From: Otatea glauca
Lineage: Eukaryota; Streptophyta; Magnoliopsida; Poales; Poaceae
DNA: 64,000 bases
Direction: 5' to 3'
Assembly: GCA_036346275.1 (NCBI GenBank)
Contig: CM070722.1
Span: 29,160,859 to 29,224,858 of the forward strand
This document shows, one piece after another, positions 45,501 to 57,500 of this stretch (position 1 is the first letter of the stretch; each line of letters begins with the position of its first letter). Below the pieces are notes generated by a model. It saw only the letters and a program-made list of their open reading frames with translations. It did no database searches and was not told the DNA's origin. Both the position numbers and the translations under genes were made by a program.

Positions 45501-48500
45501 AAAGGACGGGGGCATAAGTGGTTCATCGATGGGTCAAACCCTCTGCTATGCCGATATGTGATAAAGAGAAATAGATGTGCATGAGCATTGCATTTTAAAG
45601 AAAGATGAAAGTTACATTGAGTAATGTGAAGAATGATATAAATGAGTTACTGATGATGGAATTGCTAATATATACTATTTTATTATGTACTCATGGATTC
45701 CTAGACTCACCTTTGCTTATTTAATTTTTTAGGTGAACATTAAAGGCAACTTGCATAGGATGGGAGTAGCTCTGTGACCTCACTTATCTCATCATCATCC
45801 ACAATTATCTAGCATTAGTGATCATCACTCTTGGATTAATAGTGTCTAGTCAAATTAGTAATTGAATTTTCACATCACCTTAGTAATCGAGTTGACATAG
45901 TTGGATTGATGATTAAATAAGAACTTTAGTTGCCTAATTATTGTCTTTAATCCTCATTCTTCTTCGTCATCAAAAGTTAAAGATTGTTTCTGGACGCATG
46001 TGATCCGAGTGTACCCAAGTGCAAAGACTTGGGTGTTCCTGAGCGCATGGACTCGGACGTGCTTGGGCGTGTGGTTCCAAGCTTATTATTATTAATGTTC
46101 TTGTTCAAGTTATTATGTAACTGCTTGATAATATTGTTTAATATGGTTGGTAATTGTTTAGAGAAGCTTGATGAAATTATTGTTAAGATCATAGTAAAAG
46201 TAATGAAAATTTAGGTTGTAGTAATATCTTGAGCACTTGGAGTGCCCGATGTTACATAACCATTGCTTTTTATATGTATATGTAAGTGAAAAATTTTAAT
46301 AATATAATGATATGAAAGTATTTTTATGAAAAATATAATAAACATCATTTACACATGACAACAAATACTTTTGTCATAACTACAAAAAGACTTATATTAG
46401 ACCCCTCATCACTGACGGTTTTTAAAAAATTTCTGTGATGGTTGATCATCACAGACGGTTTTTTCCAAAAACCGTCAGTGATGACTACCATTGACATCAC
46501 TGATGGTTTTTTTTAAAACTATCAGTAATGAGATTAACATCACTGATGGTTTTAGCCAAAAACTGTCAGTGATGCTACAATACACGTGATGAGATTTTCC
46601 TAGAAATAAGTACATAAAGCCCCAACCTACTTAGTGTTTTTAGGGTTTCCCGAGCTATTTTTGAGGTGGCTATGATTGAGAAGCGATCTGGTGAAAGGAT
46701 ACCATGGGTTTGGAAGTGTGATTGTAGATCCTTTTGTTTTAGGTGATCTAAGGTTAGTAATTGGTTCTAATTGCATAATATTAAAGATCTAGCTTGGTAA
46801 AGATGGAATTGAAGATGGTTTAGATCTAGCTTGGTGTAGATCCATTTGTTCTTTGTGATCTAAAGTAGTAATTGGTTCTAATTGCACCATACTCAAGATG
46901 TAGCTAGCTAGGTAAAGAGAGAATTGAAGATGCTAAGTTTAAATGTAGCTTACATATATATCTATTTGTTCTTTGTGATCTAAGAAGCTAGGTTGGTAAG
47001 TTTAAATGTAGCTTATATGTAGATTGTAGATCTGTTTGTTTTTAAAATCTAGTATGGTTTATGATTTAGGGTAAGGTTTTAGTTAGTTAATTTGTGCTCC
47101 AATTTAAGAATATGTGCATGTGCAATCCTAGTGTACTTAATTCATCATTTAACACTTATTGTTATATACGTAGCATAGATGGACTGAAGCTAGATGTACG
47201 CTAAGAACCGTGCGAGTGCTGAGTATATTAATTGTGTCTCTACTTTTAGAAGAGCTGCAGAGAAGGATATGTTTAAACAAGGGAGTACAATTTATGTCTC
47301 GTCCATGCATTGACTGCGATAATCTGAGGATGTTTTGAAACTCAGCGCAGATCGAAGCACACTTGATTCTAAGGGGTTTCAAAAGAGGTATACATGTAGG
47401 ACTAGTCACGGTGAAGAGCAGATTATACATGAAGCAAGTAGTATTAACATCAATGACAAAGTCAACAATACGATGGATGATATCAATTGTGCTTTCGATG
47501 AGGATAGATTTCACGATTACAATCTGGATCAGATGTTGCATGATATAGAAGGGAACCGTGATGAGCGAGAGTATGAGAAAATCTAGGGCTTGATGGACAA
47601 CTCAGAGAAACCTTTGTTACAGGGCTGCAAGTTCAAATACACAAGGTTGTCATTCGTGCTTGAACTGTTGAAATTGAAGGCAAGCAACGGTTGGTCCGAC
47701 TAGAGTTTCACGGTGCTAGTAGGTCTATTAGCAGACATTCTTCCAGAGGGAAACGTGTTGCTGACAACCACATAAAAAGCCAAGAAGGTTCTTTGTCCCT
47801 TAGAAATGGAAGTAGAAAGAATACATGCATGTCCGAACGATTGTATCCTCTACTGCAAAGAGTACGCAAACTTGTATGTATGTTCGGTGTGAACGCACCC
47901 CGGCACAAGCGTAAAAATTAATCAGATGATGACAACGAGGGCATCGAGGTAAAGAAAGGACCTACTACTAAGGTGTTGTGGTATTTGCCTGTAATTCCCC
48001 ATTTGAAGCATTTATTTGCGAACCCAAAGGAGGCAAAATTATTGCCTTGGCACTCGGATGAGTGTAAGAATGATGGAATGCTAGGGCACCTTGCTGATTC
48101 TACCCAGTGGAGAAACATCTATTGGAGGTTTCAAGAATTCACTGCGGATCCGACGAATATAAAGTTTGGATTGAGTATAGACAGAATGAATCCTTTCGGT
48201 AACATGAGCAGCTGTCACAGCACTTGGCCCGTGAATATCTGTATCTACAACCTTTCTCCTCTGTTGTCTAGGAAGCGAAAGTATATTTTATTGTCTATAC
48301 TTATCCAAGGCCAGAAGAAACCTAGGAACGATATTGATGTGTACCTAGCACCATTGGTGGAAGATTTGAAAACACTATGGGTTCCTAGGGTACAGGTATA
48401 GGATGCTCACAAATGATAGAACTTCACTTTGCATTGCCTGATGTTCTGCACCATAAATGATTATCTTGCCCTTGCTAACCTATCGGGCCAGAGTACAAAA

Positions 48501-51500
48501 GGAGCCAAAACCTGTACTCACTGCTTAGATGATACCGAGAGTGTGTGACTGAATCACTCGCACAAAACCGTGTACATGCATCACCATAGGTTCCTTCAGA
48601 GGAATCACCCATACCACAAGATGAATAAACAATTCGACGGAACGAACGAACATGGTTCAGCACCAAGGCCTTTAAGATGAATAGATGTTCATGATATGGT
48701 TAAGAAGTTGGAAGTTGTGCTTGAAAAGAGACGTAAATTGAGGACCTGTGAGAAGAGCATGTGGAAGAGTTCGTCGATTATATGCCTCATGTCGAACCGA
48801 TTGGTGTACCTCGATCTCGCCATGAGGGGAGGCTCCAGGGTATTGGGACCATCGAAAGGAAAGCAATCACACCTGATCCGGTTGCGTGTGCTCAAGCCCA
48901 TTTCACAGTTTTGTAACACATGATTGTAGTGTCCTCGTATATCAACGAGCACAAAAACTGGCGCGGTAGGAGTATTGGATCACGAGATAATATAACCTTC
49001 AGTTCAACAAATGGTAGAAGGAGTGACCAATCACTAGGAGCTCGTCAAGTGAAACGCTGATATGGTTGGCAAAAGGGCCAACATTTACTGTTGTAACATG
49101 GGAAGGATATGACTTAAATGTGTACACATTTTACACGAGAGATCAGGATATAAAGAGCACAAACCAGAACAGTAGTGTCCGCAAAGATGCATTCAATACA
49201 ACTAGGTCGACGAGGAGCTCGTACTATAGGTTCATAGAGGAGATTTGGAAGCTCAACTATGTACTATTCATGATCCCCTTATTTCGGTGCCGTTGGGTAC
49301 ACCTCCAGCTAGTGACGGTTGACAAGTACGGCATCACTACTATGGACCTCGAACGTGTCGGATACTAAGACGAACTATTCGTACTCCATAACCAAGTTGT
49401 TCAAGTCTTCTATGTATCCAACCCATCCAATAAGAAGCGCCATGTAGTTCTTCAAGGAAAAAAAGATTGTCGGAGTTGAGAATGTAGTAAATGAGGAAGA
49501 ATACAATCAGTTTAATGAGTTGCCTCATATCGAAAATGGCACAACGATCTAGGAAGAACAACCTGAGGAAGCTAGCTACACATGCGTTGATCATTGTGAA
49601 GGGCTAATTTTTATACAAAAGAATAAGCAAGTAGAGTTATGATTTTAGGTGTACTCTCCAGCATAATAAAGTTGTTTTTAATGAAACGCTTGAAAGTCGA
49701 AACAGTTTTGTGTATAAGTCTGATTTATTTAATCAGGTTACCATTGTATATTACACCAATTCCTCTTTGTTGATATGTTCTACATACTAACATTTGCTCA
49801 CATTCATTGGGGTTAGTTTAAACATGCAGTATTCACTCAATTTTCGATACCTTTGTTATGTGCAATGGATATATATATAGTACATCACAGTGCTAATGGT
49901 ATTTAATCTATCCGTCCATTTTTCATGATCTGCACTAGCGGTACAGTATTATAATTGTCCATGTGTCAGTAGTTTAGGTCCATTTGTCTTTTAAATGTGC
50001 ACTTCAAATTGATCACAAAGGTTTTGACCTTGAGGTTGAAAATTTTCTTTCATATTTTGATTAGTTCTTGTCAAAATGCTTTTATCAAACAAAGAAACAT
50101 TATGGATGGGCTAATAATCTGTTAAGCCATGCTAGTCTTTCATAATTGAAATATGTACCTACCAAAAATGAAATATGTTCCTGTGATTTCTATTGTGTTT
50201 ATACTATAGTTAAAAAAATCATGACAAAAGAACCTACAAAATAGAAGCAGCAACACTTACCATCATTCCAAACTACTCATCACAGATGGTTCAAGGCTAG
50301 AACCGTCTATGATGAGTAGTCATCATAGATGGTTCAATGTCAGAACTGTTTGTGATGATAAGCCTCTCCAAACCCACATAGACGCCACCGTTCCTCTCCC
50401 GATGCCAACATCCTACCCATGCCTTTGCCCCGCACCTTTGCCACACACCATCGTCCTTCTCCCCCACGACTCTGCGCCCCGCGTCCAACGACACCGACCG
50501 CCTCACTCGCGCCTCTGCCTCGCACCTTTGCCCCCCACGCCTCTCCCTCGGCGGTGGCTACCTCACCCTCTCCCTTGGCGGCGGGTACCTCATCTCCCCC
50601 ACACCAAACCCTAGGTGGCGGCTACCTCATCTCCCCCCACGCCTCTCCCTCGACAGCAGCTACCTCACCCTCTCCCTCAGTGGCGGCTACCTCATCTCCC
50701 CCCGCGCCAAACCCTAGGCGGCGGCTACCTCATCTCCCCCACACCAAACCCTAGGCGGCAACTACGTCACCCTCTCCCTCGACAGCGGCTACCTCATCTC
50801 TTGCAGCGACGATGTCTTCTCCCCAACTCGCACTTCCTCCTCCCCTCTCTGGCCATCTGAATCTACGGGTTAGTTCCATAATTGTCTGTCTCGTCTAGTC
50901 ATTTCTAGTAGTGCAAGTAGTTTATTGATTTGGCACATCTTGCTATTCTCTATTATTCGGTCCTGTAATGATAATTTCTCATGTCCCTACATGATTAGAT
51001 GATATTATGGTTCATTGTTTTATGTTGCAGCTACTTAAGCAGTAGTAATCTTTTCTTGCTCATAATGTCCATAATACTAGTAACCTAAAATAGTTTAATC
51101 ATGTTTTGAACAAATGTTAGTGATGAACCTGTCTAATGAAGATTGTCATGGAGCTATTCAAGCTTTGAGCTGTAATATTAAGCTTTGAGCTACATTGGTT
51201 AATTCTTTTAACCTTGCAATACTTCATTAGATCAATTGCATCCAGTGGTTCTATTAATTAGATCTATCACCTAGTATTCCTGTGTTGCTTTTGCTTTCAA
51301 ATGAGGCTGATGGGCTAGGTATAATTCAATTGAAACTGTTGTCTTTGCATACATCTTCACTTCCATTTGCAGCCAACCCTCACTATACCTACCCTAGTAA
51401 TGAAGAGGAATCTTCATTTGTTATAATTAGAGAAAAATAGGCAGTGCTATATTTGAATTATTTTAAATCTTTTGCATTTTATTTTAAACCATCTTGTTCA

Positions 51501-54500
51501 CTTGCTTCCTTAATTCCTGGCGTTCCAAGCTGTAGTATTTCACCCATGTTCCTTTACTGTCCTCATGACTCCAATCATGTTTTGACTTGTAAACAAATCC
51601 ACAAAAGAAAAACCTTTAATATGCATGTATGAAATTATGGATGATTTTGTTAAGTCTTAGTTCTAGTTGGATTGGCTCAGCTATATCATATATTGCTTTG
51701 TTTGGTGTAAGTGCTTATGCTTGCTATGCAAATTGCCAAATACACTATGTATCAATTGTTACTAAGGAGGCATTGCTCCAGTGCAAACTTTATTGGGTGC
51801 TTCCTGTATTGTTGCATCATTGTTCTTTATTTTTCTCTCACTCCTTTTGCATGCACAGTTGCACACACATGGTCTAGTACACATAATGACATATATTTGT
51901 TGAATCTAATATGATAAGGAGGAAAATAAAATCTTTAATGGCCTGTTTGGATGGAGGGGTCGTGGATTCAAACTCTTACCTGTTTAGTTCAAATCCCCCA
52001 TCTAAACAACCCCTTAATTACAGTTATACACATATTCATCTTTGTTGCACAGTTTTGAGAAAAATACTTATGTTTTTGGTGTATTAGAGTAGTACACTTG
52101 TTTTTTTCAGTTGATTATTTGGTATTTATTTTGTCATGTGCTAATATTCCTACATACTTTGTTGGTAGTTAAATATAATATAGTTTTCTTGTCCTGTCAA
52201 ACACCATGTACTTATTTTACCCTTCTATTTATATTACTGGACTAGTTCACTGAAGATGTGGATGATGCTGGACTGTTTTTATGGCCCATCTCTTACTCTC
52301 AAAATGTTTACTTAGATAGTTGGTAGTCCTATAGTATCTTGCCAAGTTTTTATCTATCAAAATATCATGATTACACTATTTACTATCATGCCATTTTATT
52401 TATCTCAGAGTTGCTTTGCACATGTCTTCTAGCTTTACATTGGTTTATTCATATTCACCTGGGTTGTGACTACATTGCTTAATTCTTTTCACCTTGTAAT
52501 ACTTTATTACATCAATTATTATCTTCTAGCTTTACATTGGTTAATTCATACTATTTACTATCTTGCAAAGGGGCCATATAATTTAATTGTCTTGGGGACC
52601 TTGCACGTGAGGAGGCATTTGTTCAATGAAGAAATTGGGAGGGAATTGAATCATTCTCACTATGTTGCTGCCCTTTTGATTACTCTGTGATGTAATTGGT
52701 CCTTGATGAACTAAAACAATTAAAGTTGTAAATATGGCCTTGAACCGATAGTGCTAAAAAGTATTGTTTCCTGTTAGTGCTAAAAAGTATTGCTTCACTG
52801 TGTTTTAGCTTGATCAATTTATTCAGTACTCATTGTGATGCACTTTTGATTACTGCGAAGTATATTGATTGCTCTATTCGTAATATAATTTAGGAAGGTT
52901 AGAGTTCAAGGCCTTATTTACTTAGTTAATTGTTTAAGTTCAATTATGATTATTCGACCCTAGGTGTAGTGGAGGTAAGAGATTAATCTCTAGTAGCCCT
53001 ACACAATCTAGTTAAAAAGAAGATGACGTCCCCTCATTCCTCATCACCGAATGGATTTGATGAGATAAACATAGGATAACCGAGGCGCGGTCCAAGAGGA
53101 CTAAGTAAAAGACCTTAGAGCCGATATACCATCACGGTGGTCGATCCGTAGGATGGGGCCCATACAGCACCTCAGAAAGCAGTAGCAGCATTCCAGACAT
53201 TGTGCGGGATAGATGGACGAGAAAGGGTCCTCATCACCTATCCATCCTAGAAATCGCTGACAGATGAGGTGTGCGACAGCCTGGTGACAGAAATTTTTGC
53301 ATCATTTGAGCTCCTAGAAGACGCCATGCACGCACTGCAACGGTATGCGTTGCTAGTGGCAGAAAAGGCATAGAAGAACTTCAAGAGCACCCGTGTAAGT
53401 AATTACGTGAATAAGGAAATGACTCTATTTTAGAAGTACGGGTTCATCACTGAAGACGTCTGGGAACGATTTGTTGAGATGAAGACGACAGAAGAATTCG
53501 TGCATCAAAGTGAAGCGCACAAGACCGTCTAGGCAAAAAACACCCACCCGGATAGACTTGACACCACTGGGTATGGGGGTAATATTGCGCAATGGAGGAG
53601 GGAGGACAATAAGGCAATCCAGAAGGAGGCTTCCCTGCCACTTGCCTCGATCTTAGACCCGCGCACCCAAAACTGGGTAAGAGTGAGGTCATGTCCCACA
53701 TCTTCGGGCGGCATGTCCTTTGCAAACCCCACAGACGAGGAAGTGTCCCAATGCTTGATAAGATTTCGAACTACATAGTTTGTAATTAATCCATATATAA
53801 CTTCATAAGTGAAATAACATGTTGGGATATTGGATGAAAATAGCGTTGAGTACATAATCTTCCTAGGGCTCTTTCTAGACAGATAGAGAGAAAGATATAC
53901 TCTCTACTGCCTTGGGAAACAAGAAGCACCCGGGTTGAACGCAAAGCAAATGTGTTTTTGATCCCTAAAAATGGGATTCCCACAAGACTCTGATACAAAC
54001 TGGAGTAGGAAGAGAACCAAAGCTAAGCACGAGGAACGACTAGTAGCAATCATTGAAGAAAGGGTTGAGGAAAGGCTAAGAGCGCAATTCAATGGTCAGC
54101 TAAGAAGCCTTGAGGAAAGGATGGTGCGAAGGGTGGCTGCGGAGAGGCATATACGGAATGCGCAAGCCCTAGAAGCATAGACACAATTCGGCCCAACTAA
54201 CCATCGGAGCAACGACGCATTCGCCCCTGAGACAAACATGGATGACGCCAAATTTCCTATCGATAACATCCAGGTAATATACATGTTTGGAATGCTCCAT
54301 AGATAGACCTATAGGACGTGTTAGCTAATTGTGTACCCTTATGTAGATGGTCATACCATGTAATCTCTAAGTAAGGCTTGCCAACGGCTCCGTTCCCATG
54401 CAGGCTGCGTGGGGGAGCGTGTATCCATCCAGTCGAGGGTTGATTACGCACATTCACACGGTAGCTCAGGGTTATGTGAAGGTTAGTGTCGATGGTGTAT

Positions 54501-57500
54501 ATGAAATTTGTATGGCCATCACGCTGGAGATACCCCCGAACGAAGAGATCGTGACACTAAGGGATGCCATTGGCACATTCATCTATTGGCCTAAGAGGGA
54601 CATCTCTTTCGACGACCGTCCTGCAGCATCGAAGCTACATGCACAAAATTATGCACTGCTAGCTACATCTTGAATATAATGCAATTATGTAACCAATTAC
54701 TACCTTTAGATCGTAAAGAACAAATCGATCTACAAGCTAGATCTAAACAAAATCTTCAAATTCTCTCTTCACCAGACAAGCTAGATCTTAAATATAATGC
54801 AATTAGAACCAATTAGTAGCCTTAGATCACAAAGAACAAATGGATCTACAAGCTAGATCTAAACAATCTTCAAATTCTCAATTTACCAAACTAGCTAGAT
54901 CTTGAATATAATGCAATTAGAACTAATTACTAACCTTAGATCACCAAGAACAGATGGATCTACAAGCTAGATCTAAACAATATTTAAATTCTCTCCTTAC
55001 CAAGCTAGATCTTGAATATAATGCAATTAAAACCCATTAATAACCTTAGATCACCAAAATCAGATGGATCTACAATCACCTTTCGAAATCAATTGTTTTC
55101 TTTTACCAGATCGCCTCACAATCGTAACCACCTCAAAGATAGATCCTGAAACCCTAAAAAACACTAAGGGCCTGTTTGTTTTAGCTTTTGATTCTTGATT
55201 CTGGCCCTAAAAGTAGAATAAAAAACAAACAGCCTGATTTTAGAATCCGATTCTCACAATCCAGCCCACCCATATACACTAGAATCCACAATCCACTTTA
55301 TATGTGCTTTTGGATTCTAGCTTTTGGAGAATCAGCTTCTCTACAACCACAATCCAGAATCAGCTTTTAGAGAATCCAAAGCAAAAACAAACAGGCCCTA
55401 AGTGGCTTGAGGCTCTTCATTATATATTTCTAGGAGCTATCACAGACAGTTCTATTCATAAACCGTCAGTGATATACAGGGAAATCACATACGGTTTTAT
55501 TATAAAAATGTTAGTGATGACACCTATAGCTATCACAGATGGTTTTATACTAAAACTGTCTATGTGATGCATCCTTGTATATCACTGACGATTTATGAGG
55601 AGAACCATCTGTGATGATGTTACAGACGGTTTCACCATAGAATCGTCAATGATATTCCTCATCACAGACGGTTTAGGTATCTAATATAAGCCTTTCTGTA
55701 GTAGTGACGATAAGTTAATTCTGAATATTATGGTTCAACCCTGCAAGAATGAAAAAATGACTTGAACAAAGTATCTGACTATCTGGAAACTTATTGGGGT
55801 TGTAGTTCATCCCGCGCTGGTTGCTCACCACCAAGGATTGAAATCTCGTTTTCACTCGAAATCTCAGAGGTGGCTGGAGAACGAAATCTTAACAAGATTT
55901 AGAAATTTTGAACAAATTTCGGACAAACCGCAAAAACGGATTTTCAAATCCGGTATTTTTTCGGCCGGTAGGGCCGAAATCTCGATCGGTTTTGCCAAGA
56001 TCTCGACAAAATTTGATAGCATGAAATCTGGCTCAAACGATGTGAAAAAATTTGTAATTGTTTCTGAAAGTTCCTGACACATCCTTGATGTTCTCATAAA
56101 CATTTCAGATGATTATCAAATCTGAAATTTTTTTAAAAATTCAAACATTGCTACTATCGTGATAAAATGCTGACCGGCATGTTTGAACCGAATGAAAAAT
56201 GAAACAAACCACTTTGTAAAATTTTGAATTTTTTTTGCATGGTTATTATGCTTCAATAATGTTCCCATAAAATTTTCACATGATGATCAACATTTATGTA
56301 TTTTTAAAAATTCAGAAAGTGCTACTGTCCTGATAAAAGTCTTACCGGCAAATTTCAACCAAATGAAAAATAGTACAAACCATGTTAAAAAAAACTTTGT
56401 GGATGGTCCTGATGTATTATTAATGTTTCAATAAAATTTTTATACGATGATCAAGCTTCAATAAGTTCCAAAAATTCTGAAGGTGCTACGTCCTGATAAA
56501 AGCCTCATGATCAATACATAGATTTGCTTTAGCAAACAAAAAGGTTTAAAATTTTTGAAAATTTTATAGAAGGGTTATAAGGAAATTATTAATATCTCAT
56601 AAAACTTTTAAATCATTATCACACTCCAGCGAATTTATAAAATTCTTACAAATGCACTGTACCATTTATGTTCTTTCTGTTTTTGATTTTTGAAATATAA
56701 CAAATGAAGTTCAATGCATATATAGATTTGATTGAGCAAACAAAAAAATTGATTTTTTTAAATTTTAAATAATTGTACTTAGGAAATTATTAAGCTCTCA
56801 TAAAAATTTTGGATCATGATCACACACGAGAAAATTTATAAAATTCTGACAAGGTTACTGTCCCAATTATGTTTATTCTGTTTTTGATTTTTTATAGATA
56901 ACAAATTAAGTTCAATTATTTTGAAAATTTTATGTATTATCGTAAGCTTATTATTATGTTACCATAAATTTTTCACATCACGATAAAGCATGTAAAATGT
57001 TATAAAAATCTGACAGTGTTTATGTAGTTTTTAAAAAATATCTCAAAAATTCAGTTTTTCAATAAATTTTCATAGGAGATGACTTTTCTTAAGGGTTATT
57101 GAACCAAATCCGGTGATCAAATATCAAATTCTGGTTTGAAATGCCGAGATTTCGGCGGTATATGGCGCGATCTCGCCGAGATAACTGTGATCACTGTAGC
57201 AATTCAATTTTTTTAATTTTTTCACTCCGGCCGGTATTTCAAAACTCGTCCACGTCCAGTAAACGAGATTTTTATTCGTTGTACCAAGTGTTGGCGACCA
57301 ATTGTTTTTGTTGTGTCATTCGGGCTTGCTAGCTGCAGGACGTAAATTTGTATTTGTTGTGTGGGGTGTGTTTTTTAGCCCTGCACCTATAGTTTTTTGG
57401 TTGCACGGTTAGTTCGTTGTTGTCGCATCACAGCAAATACAATAAATCATCTTAGCTTATTTTTAGCCTATACAAATCAGTTTTTTCTTATATGAAAGAA

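Larger units (their letters stand above)
46378..55706 (+). mobile_element. CACTA-II, 9.3-kb En/Spm element in intron 1
   Basis: Left end AACTACAAAAAGACTTATA (first base of CACTA changed) and right end ..TATAAGCCTTTCTGTAGTAGTG. Both ends carry GACGGTTTTT/AAACCGTC arrays and continue inward as inverted copies for several hundred bases. Between them lie TNP2 (47179-49642), an internal motif array and CT-rich leader (50275-50870), a TNPA-like gene (53022-54673) and a Tourist MITE (55168-55398). The 3-bp flanks (CAT and ACG) do not match, so the target duplication is lost or an end has changed. Orientation is opposite to the SDR gene. Confidence 0.88.

Noticed and set aside
50309..50860. Proline-rich ORFs
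   Set aside because: They arise from a C-rich tandem repeat in several frames and have no family features.
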